The notes under the pieces were generated by a model. The model was not told the origin of the DNA and made no database searches. It saw nothing but the letters and a program-made list of their open reading frames with translations. A DNA stretch of 15,281 nucleotides, from assembly GCA_964617625.1 (NCBI GenBank), contig CAZTZL010000062.1, positions 1-15,281 of the forward strand, written 5' to 3'. This DNA is from CAZTZL01 sp964617625. Its GTDB lineage: Bacteria; Zhuqueibacterota; QNDG01; DSAB01. This document shows, one piece after another, positions 15,281-15,281 of this stretch (position 1 is the stretch's first letter; every line of letters begins with the position of its first letter). The translations under genes were made by a program, and so were the position numbers.

Positions 15281-15281
15281 G

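Overview
The window looks like chromosomal DNA from an uncultured bacterium of the FCB superphylum, of the Calditrichota/KSB1/Marinimicrobia/Zixibacteria kind. The main evidence is two exported proteins (M1 peptidase, FN3 protein) that end in a C-terminal 'PNFPNPFN' FlgD-like sorting domain, plus a large Rax2-type repeat surface protein. Genus or phylum cannot be fixed from the sequence alone. A run of exactly 100 N at 8531-8630 marks a scaffold join, so this is probably a draft or metagenome assembly.

Layout, left to right. (a) 1-2638, minus strand: a signal-peptide protein with 14 repeats of about 47 residues followed by a conserved C-terminal domain, cut by the window edge. (b) 2639-2981: AT-rich intergenic DNA. 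(c) 2982-4079, minus strand: hslR then nth, a small RNA-quality/DNA-repair pair. (d) 4080-4287: divergent promoter region. (e) 4288-8482, plus strand: rnr (RNase R) overlapping an exported M1 metallopeptidase with a sorting tag. (f) 8483-8640: assembly gap. (g) 8641-9244: a self-contained unit of near-consensus promoter, 149-aa exported protein and intrinsic terminator. (h) 9264-14269: a tightly packed six-gene operon, lytR_C-domain protein / rsfS / argS / adenosine kinase / yjbQ / mtnA. (i) 14270-14567: a good promoter, about 170 nt of structured non-coding sequence and a 13-bp intrinsic terminator. (j) 14568-15173: a minimal exported protein (signal peptide, one FN3 domain, sorting domain). 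(k) 15183-15280: a palindromic intergenic repeat with terminal inverted repeats, next to the window end.

The housekeeping genes concern translation and RNA quality (HslR, RNase R, RsfS, ArgS), DNA repair (Nth) and salvage of SAM by-products or nucleosides (adenosine kinase, MtnA). Four genes (1-2638, M1 peptidase, 149-aa protein, FN3 protein) encode exported proteins, two of them with the sorting tag. Several starts were moved from the longest reading frame because a Shine-Dalgarno sequence points to an internal TTG, GTG or ATG: nth, rnr, M1 peptidase, the 149-aa gene, the LytR_C gene and the FN3 gene.

The least explained part is the 14282-14567 promoter/leader/terminator block. It has riboswitch- or sRNA-like architecture but I could not assign it to a known RNA family. 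No CRISPR array, tRNA, rRNA, transposase or phage gene was seen.
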